The notes: generated from the sequence alone by a model not told the origin. A stretch of DNA of 64,000 nt from Bactericera cockerelli (GCA_024516035.1 CM044961.1:12933800-12997799); one strand, 5' to 3'; counted from the first letter of the stretch, positions 1-10,991 are shown. Numbers and translations are program-made.

Positions 1-295
1 ATAACAATTTCCTCAACATTTACAACTTTACAAAAACCATTAACATCATTTTTAATCATTTGATTGGTATCCGGTTTGTCACGCTGTCGTAACTTACCAA
101 AATACCTACACTAGACTATCTCGTCTATCAGTATCCAACGTCTAGAATTGGTACTTGATATGTACTCATACATCACACCTGATAATAAATATTATATTTA
201 TGATATTCAAATAGAATGTGATATCTGTAGGTGTAATATTATATTGATCCGCAAATAGGTTATCCTATTATCTTAATACCATATCACTTATGCCA

Positions 296-552
296 CACAA
301 GCAGGCTGTCGCCGTTTGCGGGCCGAGGCATGGCCGTGAAAGCAAAAATCCTTTTCGCCAATGGCAGGTGTTGTAGTGGGAATTTCGAAAAATCCGTCTT
401 ATTGCACATCTAGACTATAAGACAAAGCTACCTACCAAATTTCAGCTTCCTAGGACTTACGGTTTGGGCTGTAGAGCGATGATCAGTCAGTGGTCAGTGG
501 TCAGTGGTCAGTGGTCAGTGAGTGACTTTGACATTTATATATTAAGATAGTA
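296..552 (+). mobile_element. Retroposon fragment, copy-1-specific
   Basis: About 255 bp present here but missing between the matching flanks in copy 2 (near 41589). It ends with a GGTCAGT-type short tandem run (487-524) and an AT-rich tail. This resembles the 3' ends of short retroposons. Direction and family are uncertain. Confidence 0.45.
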
Positions 553-1223
553 TGATCGATAGTATATGCCATACATTGTTCATTTATGTTTCAATTAGGC
601 TGTCCAGAGTTGCAAGAAATGGTACCTATGCACTTTGGATGAATTGGAAGACATAATTGGTTTCTTTGTGTCGAATCGAATCTGCTTTGTGCTATTTGGT
701 AACTTAAGAATAACTGTACCTACATCAGAAAAATGATAACAATGCTTTCAAATTCATCTATTGTATGTTTTGTTCACAATAAGTATTCTCATAACATGAT
801 TATTTGATCTGAGCAAGCAATGAGAGTCCCTGTCAAAATTGAGCATTTGAAAAAGTAAAGTTCATAAAACAATGAAGAGGTCCCTAATTTAAACAAATAA
901 AAAATAAACTGCAAAATATGAACCTGTTTAAGTTTAAACATCTAATTTAATATAAATATTTGAAGAACAAATAAATATAAATTTACTATTTTGGTATCAC
1001 AGTCCTTCTAAACGCTTATTTTCTACTTGTGGAACTGAGGGTTCTAATGTTACAAATGTATCAGATCTTATTTGAAAGAGCTTGAAAAAGTTGTCTTGAA
1101 TATCAATCAGTGCCAATCCGGGTCCAAGATATAGTGCACTGCAAATAGTAGAATGTCCAACTTAAAAGAGACGGTCTTTTATTATCTTTATTTTGTTGTA
1201 ATCTTCTCTTATAATGAAGTGAA

Positions 1224-1352
1224 CTGTCCCAGTAGCTCAGTAGTAAAGGCGGCGCGGCGGTCTGGTAATCCAGAGTTCACGGGTTTCAAACCCAGCCGGA
1301 CTTTATAGTCTTAATCGGGCAGTAGAAAAAAGGCGATGATATAATTATTATT
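1224..1352 (+). mobile_element. tRNA-headed SINE, family B, internally deleted
   Basis: tRNA-like head with A box (AGTAGCTCAGTAGTAAAGG) and B box (GGGTTTCAAACCCAGC), then a body ending in GGCGATGATATAATTATT. Compared with 42243-42450 the middle of the body is deleted. Confidence 0.65.
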
Positions 1353-1360
1353 ATGATAAG

Positions 1361-1456
1361 TCGATGCCTTCCTAACGCCTACAGTTCTATTTGATTTAAC
1401 GTCCTGTATTAGGACAGGGGTTTTACCCTCCATTCGCTGGGAATAGAGTTGGCCCC
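1361..1456 (-). mobile_element. Shared SINE 3' module in the NDPK 3' flank
   Basis: On the minus strand it reads CCCAGCGAATGGAGGGTAAA, then CCCCTGTCCTAATACAGGAC, then the GTTAAATCAAATAGAAC segment. This is the module found downstream of several SINE heads in this window. It starts 26 bases after the NDPK stop codon and so probably lies in the 3' UTR. The copy-2 equivalent is at 42455-42548. Confidence 0.7.
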
Positions 1457-1481
1457 ATGTCCTTATTTGGTCCTCTCCGCT

Positions 1482-2536
1482 CTACTTCTTCTTCTCATAC
1501 ACCCACTTCTCCGAGTGATGCGCGTAGTTCAACAGCTCTTGCGGCCCGAACCACAGGCCGATCTCCTTAGCGGCCGAATCCGCGGCGTCGGATCCATGGA
1601 TGATGTTGCGGCCCGTCTGGACACACAGGTCCCCACGAATGGTGCCTGGCTCGCAGTCGGCCGGGTTTGTGGCCCCAAGCATAGAGCGGCCCACTTTGAT
1701 AACGTTCAGGCCCTCCCATACCATGGGCACGACGGGGCCTGAAAAGAGAGAGATAATGTTAAATTGCTCACCTTACCTTACGTACCAACGCGACGGGTTC
1801 TTACTCATAGTTTGGAAAATTAACTGGAAATGGTATAGTATAAGTTGTAATCACACCCAAAAGTTTCATAATAACCTAGAAGTACCCATTAGAAGTTGAA
1901 AGGGAAGTCCAAACCACAATTTTTCTCGCAACAATCTCTAACTACCCCAGGTCAGGATGAGACGGTTTTAGAAAGATATCTGATTTCTAATACAAAAACT
2001 CAGCTAGATTCCGTAGTTAAACGGTTGTGACTACAGCCCGTGATAAGCGATCCTGAGTTCGATCGTACGATGAGTTGGGTTATGTAACGAAAATTCTGAT
2101 CTCTCCAAACACGGGAAGCTGGCATGTCCGGCCCCATCCAGACTAGATGAGGTGAATGTGGGTAGCTCTTACAATTCCCGGCAAATGGAGGCCAAAACTG
2201 CCGTTCTAACTAACAGAAATCCGTGATTTAAAACCAGGTCAGATAATAATAATGCAGGAACTCACCCGAAGACATGTACTTGATGAGGCTCTCAAAGAAT
2301 GGCTTGTCCTTGAGCGCCGCGTAGTGCGTCCTCAGCAACTTCTCATCCGCATGCACAAACTTGAGGGCAATCAGCTTGAACCCCTTCTCCTCAAACCTCT
2401 GGACGATCTTTCCCACCAAGCCCCTCTGGACGCCGTCTGGTTTTATCATGATGAACGTCCTCTCCTTGGTGGGGGTGGAGGAGGCGAGTGAGAGACAGAA
2501 GATGGGGAGGAGGAGACAGAGGAGCTTGGCAGCCAT
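1482..2536 (-). CDS. Nucleoside diphosphate kinase with N-terminal signal peptide, copy 1
   Basis: Two exons, 2536-2266 (271 nt) and 1738-1482 (257 nt), encode 175 residues. The intron runs 2265-1739 with a GTGAGT donor and AG acceptor, and it splits the Gly codon that follows the YMSS residues. NDPKs move gamma-phosphate from NTPs to NDPs through a phospho-histidine. The family signature is complete: K32 in [11 protein letters not shown]72, F80, R108, T114, R125, N135 and catalytic H138 in NIIHGSD. Known cytosolic NDPKs start close to the KERTF segment. Here about 23 extra residues precede it, with a hydrophobic core ([16 protein letters not shown]) that looks like a cleavable signal peptide. 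I chose this ATG because its context is good (AACATGG) and it begins the signal sequence; an in-frame ATG further upstream is possible. The C-terminus ends EKWVYEKKK. The FAM20 gene lies divergently about 6.5 kb away. Confidence 0.93.
2004..2250 (+). mobile_element. Old tRNA-headed SINE, family C, in the NDPK intron
   Basis: A decayed head (CCGTAGTTAAACGGTTGTGACTACAGCCC) with a B-box-like GAGTTCGATC is followed by a diverged shared 3' module (TCCGGCCCCATCC...AATGTGGGTAGC). Present in both copies (43299-43540), so it predates their split. Confidence 0.65.
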
Positions 2537-2589
2537 GTTGGATTTGATGGAGGCGGGGTTCTGGGATTTTAACATCAGCAATAAATCAG

Positions 2590-2845
2590 TAAAAATAATA
2601 ATAACACTCTGTAGAAACAACCATCCAGAAAAGTGTAATCCTGCAAACGTGTCATCTTGTGCGGAAATTTTTAAACAATTAATTTGAACATACTAGTTAT
2701 AGTTTTAGTGAGATAGACTGAAATGTCTCCTCACTATTAAATTAGAAGAAGAAAAAAAAAAAAAAATTGTATCTACCTCGAAATAATAATAATAGAAAAT
2801 CTTATAAGGGCAAAGTTTTATAAGTAAAGCTATTAAGCCCAGAAC
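2590..2845. other. Copy-1-specific stretch upstream of NDPK
   Basis: About 250 AT-rich bases between conserved flanks, absent from copy 2 near 43876. It has no terminal repeats I can see, so it could be a deletion in copy 2. The NDPK promoter/5' UTR lies here or just beside it. Confidence 0.35.
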
Positions 2846-2850
2846 TATTA

Positions 2851-4280
2851 ATGACCCTTTTAAAGATACTACATATTTATGTAGGTATTACACTTTGTGT
2901 TTGTGTCTATTCGTTTATTCCACTTATTCAGGTGAAAGAAAATTCGTCTCACGATTACCCAATTACCCATCGTCCACCTCTTTCAACACCCACAATTTGT
3001 CACATGTGCCATAGGATGTTGAGCTCCCTCTCAAACTTGCGAGAGAACTAAGAAACCATGTGTTATTGAGACTTTGTTGTGTCTGCACTAAACATCTGAC
3101 CACATGTAGACACTAGACATTCTAATGATAACAGATATTTCCAGTTGTAGAGATATTTCCACATTCCAGGAGCTCTATCCCTTTACAACTACTATACATA
3201 AATATAATAAGGGTAAAGCACAAATAAGGCTATTCATTTCAGAACATAAAATTAGGTAGTTAGGTACCTACTACTTAATCAATCAGCACCTGGATAAAAC
3301 AATCATTATCATTAATGTAATAAATGAAAATGATTGAAAACTGAAATAATACTTCACAACAAAAATTTCAGCCAATACTTTATCAATCGCCCCTAGACAA
3401 AACAATAATTATCAATGTTATAAAAATTGTAATTGAAAACACAATACAGTACCACAAAGATTCCCCTCACCGGTTAATCCACCTCCTATCAATTAGTAAC
3501 TGGTTTATCAATCACTAGACACAATTCAATCATGAATACAACAAAAGAAAAAGATTAAGACTGAATACTCAACACAATGGACAAAATGGTATATCTCACC
3601 GCCACAATAACTTACCACAAAAGACTCGACGATTTATCAATCAGCTTTCCTCTTAGCCCAGACTGAGAGGGTTGACAATCAACTAAATGGTCGCTTATAC
3701 CTGTAATTAAATTCGCCTCTTACGACATGGCTAATAGGTTTTCTATTCATGTGTCATTCATGTCGTTTAGGTGACTAAGTATTACACCAAGTAGTAATAA
3801 TAACATTATTTAGGTACATATTATAGTAAAATAATTATTTTTAGGTACCTATAGTAATCATATAATATTAATAGGTATATGTAGCAATATTTGGATGATG
3901 ATGATGATGTTTATCCATATATAAGGTAATTAATAAAATTCATATAGTAATTTTATGTTATAGTACTGATTTATATATAAATAAATATTACCAGCATGAT
4001 CACAATAGTGATAATACTGATAATGAGTTGAATACACATGGTGATGCTGTTTATAGTGTTTGTGACGATGTGGGTAAGAGTAATTAACGGAGCTATTAAT
4101 GTAACAGTTTAGGCTTAGAATTGATTTCATAGGGTGATTATGACTAGGTCCACACTCTGTTGATTTTCAATTACTGTAACTCTCACAAGGATTATTTTCA
4201 TATTCCTTCATGGAAAATGTTTTATACCATCTGAAGGGGCTTGCGAAGGGCTTTGGTAAAGATCCTGGCATAACCTGTAA
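2851..4280. other. AT-rich intergenic DNA with an imperfect tandem duplication
   Basis: No gene seen. At 3274-3450 a segment of roughly 110 bp is repeated imperfectly (AATCAGCACCTGGATAAAAC and a diverged second unit beginning ATCGCCCCTAGACAAAAC). The copy-2 counterpart is interrupted at exactly this place by the hAT-like element at 44596. Confidence 0.4.
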
Positions 4281-4348
4281 TTATTTATTTATTTGTGTAC
4301 ATCAAATTTACAATTGGTTTACACAAGTCAAATACAGAAATGTGGTAT

Positions 4349-4566
4349 TTCCGGTCCTACCCAGGCTGGGTGAGGTTAATGTGGGTATCTGGTTCTATTC
4401 CCAGCGAATGGAGGGTAAAACCCCCGTCCTAATCCAGGACGTTAAATCAAATAGAACCGTTGGCATTAGGAAGGCATCCAGCCGTAAAAATGTACCAAAA
4501 CAAGCCAACTTTAACCATGAGGTTAAACAACGTCGACACTGCTTAAGCGGGATAAGCCGCAGTTAA
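4349..4566 (+). mobile_element. Shared SINE 3' module, long form
   Basis: Reads TTCCGGTCCTACCCAGGCTG, GGTGAGGTTAATGTGGGTA, then the AATGGAGGGTAAAACCCCCG part and continues GGCATCCAGCCGTAAAAA to GCGGGATAAGCCGCAGTTAA before an A-rich tail. This is the longest version of the module here and may reach the true 3' end of the source element. Confidence 0.65.
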
Positions 4567-5210
4567 AGAAGAAGAAAAAGAAATATAGAAATGGGGTAGG
4601 GGAAGGAAAAGACACAAAGAAACTTAGGAAGTGCTCAACCACTATATCAAAGCGGGCAATACATTTCCACCAATCTCTCAGGGCTCCGTGGTGCACTGTG
4701 ATTGGTGGAAGTTTCTTGCCTTCTAAAATACAAAAATGTGAGCAACTTGAGCAAGTAACCATCATGAGTAACGATCACGACCCGGTCAGAAAGGCCTTGA
4801 CAGATAAAGCAAGTTCTGTTATCTCCGTCGCGTCCTTTTCCCTTATTGGTGCGAAAATTAATTCAAGTATGTTTGTAGGGTTTTTGGCCCCAACTTTAAG
4901 AGCTAAGAGCTAGTTATTTCTGTTATTATGTCACAATTTTAGGGTAAGGCCCGACATCCAAAGTACAGAGCTCAAAAAATCCGACCCCGCCGGGATTCGA
5001 ACCCGGGTCACCTGGAGTGCAAGCCGAGCATGCTACCGCGCTAGGCCAAGGTGACTGCTGGCCCCAACTTTGGGAGGGGTGCCCTACGATTATCTCTTCG
5101 TCTTTGACTAATTTTACTCTTTTTTTATGGCTTTAACGGCAGGATTCTCACACTGTGAGCTCTTCCACCCAACCGAATCTTCTCGCTTTCTATGTAATCC
5201 AGCCCTTCAG
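4460..5210. other. Copy-1-specific segment of about 740 bp
   Basis: Copy 2 runs directly from GGACGTTAAAAA to TGCGTTGTGTCG (near 49417). Here about 740 extra bases separate the same landmarks. The segment includes the tail of the SINE module and a minus-strand family E SINE. No gene seen. Confidence 0.45.
4922..5060 (-). mobile_element. tRNA-headed SINE, family E
   Basis: On the minus strand: a head TCACCTTGGCCTAGCGCGGT with B box GGGTTCGAATCCC, followed by the family E body (TCGGATTTTTTGAGCTCTGT) and its end (CTAAAATTGTGACATAATAA). The middle is shortened compared with 9640-9946. The tRNA-like part has a good B box, but a body follows directly, so I do not call a tRNA gene. Confidence 0.65.
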
Positions 5211-5564
5211 TAGTGCGTTGTGTCGCGACGCAGAACGCGACGAATGACGCGCGACGTCGCGTCGACAAAGATGCCAGACTGGACTCTTTCTTTTGACAGT
5301 GACAAGAACCGAGTTTTTCCGTTTCCGGAATGGCATGGATGTAAAGGTAAAGTGCTCTGAAGTAATGCGAAAGCGGTTCATGGGCACAACTACCTTTAGT
5401 TAAAACATGTATCACTAATTTTCTTAAAAAGGAGGCTTTTTATTCCTTAGAAGAATTTTTGAGTTGCAGCTTGAGTGATATGGTCTAACTTACAATTTAC
5501 TTAGTTTGTTACTTCTTAAGTTCTACGAGTATTACGTCTTTTCCTTCCTCCACCCCATTTCTGT

Positions 5565-5640
5565 ATCTGTATTTGACTTGTGTAAAAAAATTGTAAATTT
5601 GATGTACACCAATAAAAAAATCTTATCTTATCTTATTAAA
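5565..5640 (-). mobile_element. Retroposon 3' end with (TCTTA)n-type tail
   Basis: The inverse of the segment at 4283-4346 (GTACATCAAATTTACAA and ACACAAGTCAAATACAG), ending in a short TCTTA repeat. A fragment of an unnamed retroposon family; another copy is at 49250-49317. Confidence 0.45.
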
Positions 5641-6432
5641 AAAAAAATATTTAAATTTACATCTAATCTCTAATAAGTATGATCATTTCTTTGATTTCAG
5701 GTTGCTGAAAAACAGTATGATTCGTCAGAAAAGCTACTTCCCACCAAAACTGATAAGAAACTTCAAGTACAGTCGATATCCAATATTCAAACAAATGAGA
5801 TACAGAAGTCCATAGTACATACATGCCTAACTATTTGTAAAATAATTCACCAATACATTCAGTAATTAATAACCATAGGTAATACACACACATCTATTTT
5901 GCCTTAATCTGTTTTTATAGGCACAATGTACAATATGTTCAATTGTGTTAATACGTTTTAAGATAAAAAGATACAATAAACTGATCTGTTTACAACAAAA
6001 TCTATTTGTACCTATTGCCTATTTGACATGAAAAAATAAATTTTCAATGCCGTCATAGGATATCAAACCGAAGGACCTTGAGACACCAGCCCTTACATCA
6101 TAGACTCTCCGCGCGTAGTGACTGACCGCTTCCATTATGTTTTAATAATCAAGCGTATTTAATTCTTCATGTTAAATGAAAGTGTTAAATATCCTATCTT
6201 ACAATTTTTTACGCACGAAAAGCTAATACAAACAGCAATTAACTAGATATAATAAGAACTGAAGCAATTAATTGAAGCCTCGATCAATAGAAGTTCTAAC
6301 AATTACTTGCAATATTGTTAAGCTATAGTAATTAATAACATTAAAAGAAAATTTAATACTTATTTGTAAGAACAGGGGTTCTAATTATTTACAAAGAGTT
6401 AGAACAATAGTAATAATTTAAAAAGTAACATA

Positions 6433-7429
6433 GGGGAGACCGCTGATGTTAGGGACGATTTTTTCTTAGGATTTTTATATTTTTTTCCTTTAAAGATTTC
6501 TTGTTGAAAGTAAATACCATAGATCTAAAATTTAGTTTTTCACGTTTAGGCAACACATAATATAATTTAACTATAAGTGAAAAAGAGATTTTTCCATTTT
6601 CCCTCATTAACTTTTTTGTCCCTAACATCGTAGGAGCTGTGTTGTTAGGGACACCGTCCACGATGTTAGGGACCTGTTATTCTAGATAGGAAATATAAAT
6701 GATAAGGCAAAAATTATTTTTTCCAAAAAAAGTTGTAATTTAAAACAAAATAATAAGAGATCAATTGGTAAAATAATATCTCTGATTTTTCTTAAAAAAT
6801 AACAAAAATTTAACAAGATATGATCTGTTTAACAACAGATATCACACACATAATATGCATCCACAGAAACTGAGACCCTCTGTGTTTTCATCTTATACCG
6901 GCGATTAGACATTTTGATGATGTCTATCTGAAACGATGAAAAGACACACAATATTAAAGTTTTTGGATAAAAACCATCGAGTGATTAAAAACTTGACAAG
7001 AACATCTGCTCAATTTCGATTGGAGATGTTAGGGACACTTTCCTTGCTGTCCCTAACATAGATTCACTACCCATCACGTCATAAAACAATTTTTGTATTG
7101 AATAAATATCTTTTAAAATGAATCACTATAGGCTAAAGCACCACAAGAATATATTAAACTCATTTTATAAGTTTCTAAACACATGCGAATAAAAGTAGAA
7201 AATACAAAAATAAAAAACTTGGATGCAAAAAAAAACTTTGCACCATCGAAAACATAAAAAATGTCTTACCTGAAAAAGCCGAACCCCTATCCTTCGAATC
7301 TCAACCGGAAATAAAGCGGTGTTGAATTGTGATGGTGTAATTCGACGCACAGGCCTACTGTGCTCATCAAACCAGAGGAAACAAGCATGTCCCTAACATG
7401 TCAGTGTCCCGAACATCAGCGGTCTCCCC
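6433..7429. mobile_element. 997-bp Tc1/mariner-type MITE, present only in copy 1
   Basis: The 5' end GGGGAGACCGCTGATGTT and the inverted 3' end AACATCAGCGGTCTCCCC form terminal inverted repeats of about 24 bp with one mismatch. Flanking TA pairs at 6431-6432 and 7430-7431 are the target duplication. Copy 2 has the empty site with a single TA at 50343-50344. The motif GATGTTAGGGAC and its inverse recur inside at about 6627, 6663, 7024, 7050 and 7388, giving a subterminal repeat array. No transposase is encoded, so it must be mobilised in trans. Confidence 0.92.
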
Positions 7430-7431
7430 TA

Positions 7432-7980
7432 CACCTATCAGATATCTAGGTCTTCTAAAAATTTCTTAAAAACTCTGCCAATTATGGACACAACACTTCC
7501 TCACGGTTGGTTCACATTTTAAACACGTGGCAATTTTGAGATTTTATACTAATCACTTGATGTATCTCCAAAACCACTAAACAGATTTTCTTACATTCTA
7601 GATTCTACAAAAAAATTCATCAAAAGCGGGTGTACTTTTCACGAGATATAAGAGTAAAAAGTTATTGGTCAGGCGTATGGCCTCTATCACAAAGTTGATG
7701 AATGGAAAAATGGAACCATCTACAGATTCTACGGAATGTTTCCTATATGTTTACAAAATTTTGTCAAAATCCATTTAGTAGTCTCTGAGATTTGTCTGTA
7801 ACAAGGAATGTTCTTTCCGACAGACAAACCGACAAAAAACCAAAGTTGCTCAGGTGGTTATAAATTGTCCAGAAAAATATTGAAATCGGAGCAAAAAAAT
7901 ATTATTATTTTTTACAAAAACGAACATAATACTTCCGATTTCTAATATTAGAAATTTATCGGAAGTAATATGATTGAGTT
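7432..7980 (-). mobile_element. Hairpin-ended non-autonomous element (old, in both copies)
   Basis: Read on the minus strand it starts with a hairpin (ACTTCCGATAAATTTC and inverse, around TAATATTA) followed by TATTATGTTCG, GGACAATT and TTTGTCGGTTTGTCTGTCGG. This architecture is shared with 33228-33330 and 59825-60484. The outer end near 7432 is not clear. The copy-2 counterpart is at 50345-50910. Confidence 0.45.
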
Positions 7981-8560
7981 GATGAAAGTAGGCGAACGAA
8001 TATTTAAGATACCTCGGACCCAACACCTAAGTGAGGAAAAACACTAGTCAGACAATTTCATAGGTGAATTCCACATTAATTGGTAACATTAGCTATGGTA
8101 GAAAATGGTTAAGAAAGTCTTAAGGAGCTGGTTCATTGTCTGTAGGTAATTGAAATAATATAGGACGCTTTTCTGTGGAATAGGTTAACATTAATAAAAT
8201 AAAAATCTCAATATCTTCTTGAAATAGAATGTAACTGAGAATGTAATATTAAACTGAATAATTGAATTGATGACTGAAATGAAAAAGTTCATAATTTTAG
8301 ATATTTTTTCCAACAGAAATCCGAATAATAATGCGAAATGTATTTTTGATATTCGAAAAAGTTCCGAGAGGCACATATCCATTTGAACTATATTAGAACT
8401 AAACTGCCCAAGGAATAAAATACGATTAAATCGCTTGAAACAACAAAATATCACCGATTCAAGATGACTTTAAAGCTCTCACTACCCTCACGAACACAAA
8501 TGTAAACCACCGCAAAGTTGAACAAAACGGAACCAAAGATAACCCCCCGTCCCATGCACC
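7981..8560. other. Intergenic DNA upstream of FAM20, no feature seen
   Basis: AT-rich sequence conserved in copy 2. It probably contains the FAM20 promoter at its right edge. I see no TATA box or other site that I would defend. Confidence 0.3.
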
Positions 8561-8679
8561 CGTAGTGACCAGTGTACAGAACCTACCACGAGTGGTCAAG
8601 CTCAACCCCTATACTCTTATACACCAAGCCGTAAGCGGCTTTTCCATCAGCAGCTCAAAAAACGCTAACAATTCGAAAC

Positions 8680-8910
8680 GTTTCACTTGGAAGCCGTCCT
8701 TCTCGCTTCCGAAATCCTCGCCAGGTCCGCCGTTTCTCGCCCGCTTCTCGCCGCTCCCGACCTCTGGTCGGCCGCCCTCGGGGAGACGCGGCGGGGGCAA
8801 GCTGAAACTCTCCCCGCCTCCCGAGTCCCGGCCATGCCTCGCGCTGTCTGCGCCCTCGCTCTCACCGCTGACAAAAGCTACACCGGGCGCGTCATCAGTT
8901 TCATCAACAG
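8680..8910 (+). promoter_or_regulatory. GC/CpG-rich leader of FAM20 (copy 1)
   Basis: A short, strongly GC- and CpG-rich stretch in an otherwise AT-rich region, directly upstream of coding exon 1. It is most simply the 5' UTR or core-promoter-proximal part of the gene. The frames open here on both strands have no protein resemblance I recognise. The copy-2 equivalent is at 51610-51840. Confidence 0.4.
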
Positions 8911-8925
8911 ATAAGAAGCGTCGAC

Positions 8926-9033
8926 ATGGCAGTGTGTGCTGCGCTATCAGAACACCTCACTCGGCATTTAGTTCTAACCGGGACTTTGCCAAGTCTTATC
9001 AGGGAACCTGTCTCGTCGCGCCGACTACGATGA
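8926..9033 (+). promoter_or_regulatory. Upstream ORF whose stop overlaps the FAM20 start codon
   Basis: An ATG at 8926 opens a 35-codon frame (begins MAVCAALSEH) that ends in TGA at 9031-9033. This overlaps the main ATG at 9030-9032 as ATGA. Such an overlap allows termination-coupled re-initiation or repression of the main frame. A second uORF lies upstream (8834-8914, 26 codons, starts MPRAVCALAL). Both occur unchanged in copy 2 (51856-51963). Whether the transcript includes this stretch is inferred from its position and GC-rich character. Confidence 0.45.
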
Positions 9034-9057
9034 AGCTCCGGGAGCGAATCGTTCTAG
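9030..9057 (+). CDS. Fam20C: FAM20-type secretory-pathway kinase, coding exon 1 (copy 1)
   Basis: The ATG at 9030 starts MKLRERIVL and the exon ends at 9057 before a GTAAGT donor, in phase 1. It joins exon 2 to give a short basic N-terminus followed by a hydrophobic stretch (about residues 7-26), the type II signal anchor or signal peptide expected for FAM20/Four-jointed kinases. These kinases phosphorylate secreted proteins (FAM20C, Ser-x-Glu sites) or xylose (FAM20B) in the Golgi. The frame stays open upstream to 8565 but contains no other ATG, so 9030 is the first possible start. A uORF ends on this ATG (see 8926-9033). The call rests mainly on exons 2 and 3. Confidence 0.72.
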
Positions 9058-9639
9058 GTAAGTCCCCCGTTCGAGTCTCGAAACGGACCCTTTTTATCTG
9101 TTTGATTCCCAACCCTAATCTCTCTAATCACTGTTCCTTATAACCTCGATTTTGGGCAGTCCAAAGGTCGACTGTCAAAAATTTCATTGCTATCAGTTAA
9201 GACCGAGATTTTTTTCTCTCTCTTGATAAACAATAAATAATGAAAGTTTGTTTGTGTATTTTTATGATAATCCCTATCAGAAAATAAATATGTGAGTAGT
9301 TTAGTTAGGAGGAGGTAATGAGTCAAATGTTTGGATTACTATTTTGAATTTATGTATAGTCTATAATAGTGTTTAGAACTAATGCGTATTATTATATAAG
9401 TGTGATAACTTTACAAGAGCCATGGAAAGTTTAACAGAGATAACTCAAATTTTAACTTGTGCGGGATAAATTTCTCTTTTGGTTTTCTTCAAATTTTCAT
9501 CATGTGATAGATAGAAACTGTACAATCTGGATATTCCCTTATATTTTAAATAAAAATCTTGGGACCGATCCATGAAGTCTTACTTTTTAACCACAAATCC
9601 TCAAAATGTACTTTATACGTATAGAAATTATTAAAAAAA

Positions 9640-9946
9640 AGTAGTCACTGTGGCAGAGCGAGTTAGCGCGCTAGGCATTGCACACATGGTGACCTGAGTT
9701 CGATTCCCAGCGGGGGAGGATTTTTTCTGCTCTGTACTTGGATGTTCGGGGTCCACTCATACCTCGTGAGGAAAAATGAGTAGCTGCTTTAATGTGAAGC
9801 AGCGACCAGTGGCAGAATCTTAGGCAAAAAAAATAATACAAGATATTGTAAATTAAAGTGGTAAAGTCCTATGATTCTGCGCTACCCACTAAAATTGTGA
9901 CATAATAACACAAAGAAAAAGCATTATTATTATTATTATTATTATT
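9640..9946 (+). mobile_element. tRNA-headed SINE, family E, full length, copy-1-specific
   Basis: Head GTGGCAGAGCGAGTTAGCGC with B box GAGTTCGATTCCC, a body running to TGACATAATAACACAAAG, and an (ATT)n tail. Exact 15-bp target duplication AAATTATTAAAAAAA at 9625-9639 and 9947-9961. Copy 2 has the empty site near 52555. It lies in FAM20 intron 1. Confidence 0.9.
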
Positions 9947-9961
9947 AAATTATTAAAAAAA

Positions 9962-10991
9962 TATTAAGGAGTACCGACCCCAGGTAGGTTTGGGAAAAAG
10001 CAAAATACTTAAAAGAACAAGATTGAGGAATATGAATACGTAAAATCTTTACCAGCCCAGAGATCGAACCAGGATCTTCCACAAACCAAGCTACAAAATA
10101 AACAAGACAGACATTAATAACGTCTCTTAAAATTCGACATTATCTTACAATGTCGCCAACATAATGAGATTATTAGTGAGACACGTAGCTTAAATCAACA
10201 TTATTCTGTATAAGCTTACCTACTTCTTAAGAAAAAGAAGAAATAACTTTTTTGTCTCGAAATGTCATTCTTCAATGAGTCTGATATTTTCAAAAATAGA
10301 TTGAATCAACTTGTAGGCGTTATATTTAATAAAATAATTAAAAAAAGTTTTTCAAATGTCATCTCTGCAAAGGCCATTGAATGTCTCCAAAAGTAGCTCA
10401 GATCACTTATAGATTATAAGGTAGACATAATCTCGTTAAAAATAGATTTTTATTTATTTATTGAAACGACATTATATAAATCAAATGCCATTTAATTGCT
10501 TTCATACCCATTACAAAATAATGTCGAGTCACCATTTTCTATTAGGAAATCATTCAGTTTCTCCACAGTGCATCACCATGCTGTTTACTCATCTAACCTT
10601 TGACAGAAAATGAACGCAGCATTTTGAAGGTTACTTAACAACAGTCCTAGCACACTTGTTTACACTTAGGTCTCTGGAAATGTAATCAATTCTCATACAT
10701 AGAATTTTTTATGTCTTAGTAATATAATAATTATATTGAGTTGCTCCATAAGTTCATATTAGATGTATATTAGGTTAAAGTAGAGTTGGATAAGGAATAA
10801 GCTGAATGGAATAACTACCCATAAGTACCTAATATTAATACTCAATGTTTTTATTTCCTCTTCTCCAACCTACTCTATGAGAATCAATACACAGGGGGTC
10901 AAAAATCAAAAGACACACTTTCATTACTTTGGAGCATTATTTTTTAGTACCATTAAATTCACTTTCACAACCTTTCCTTCTTCTTCCTCAG
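9962..10991 (+). other. Remainder of FAM20 intron 1
   Basis: AT-rich intron, closely matched by copy 2 (52565-53601). The acceptor is a long pyrimidine tract ending CAG at 10991. Nothing else recognised. Confidence 0.4.

Noticed and set aside
4984..5055. Genuine tRNA gene on the minus strand
   Set aside because: B box is good, but the family E body follows on the 3' side and the acceptor stem is not closed.
8565..9143. 192-residue protein starting upstream of the FAM20 ATG
   Set aside because: It has no ATG before 9030, starts at a GTG, and runs through a good splice donor at 9058. The upstream part is best read as leader sequence that happens to be open.
10877..10991. N-terminal extension of FAM20 exon 2 from an ATG at 10877
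   Set aside because: The segment is a typical 3' intron end with a pyrimidine tract and CAG; splicing from exon 1 gives a perfect in-frame anchor. Copy 2 differs there in coding-changing positions.
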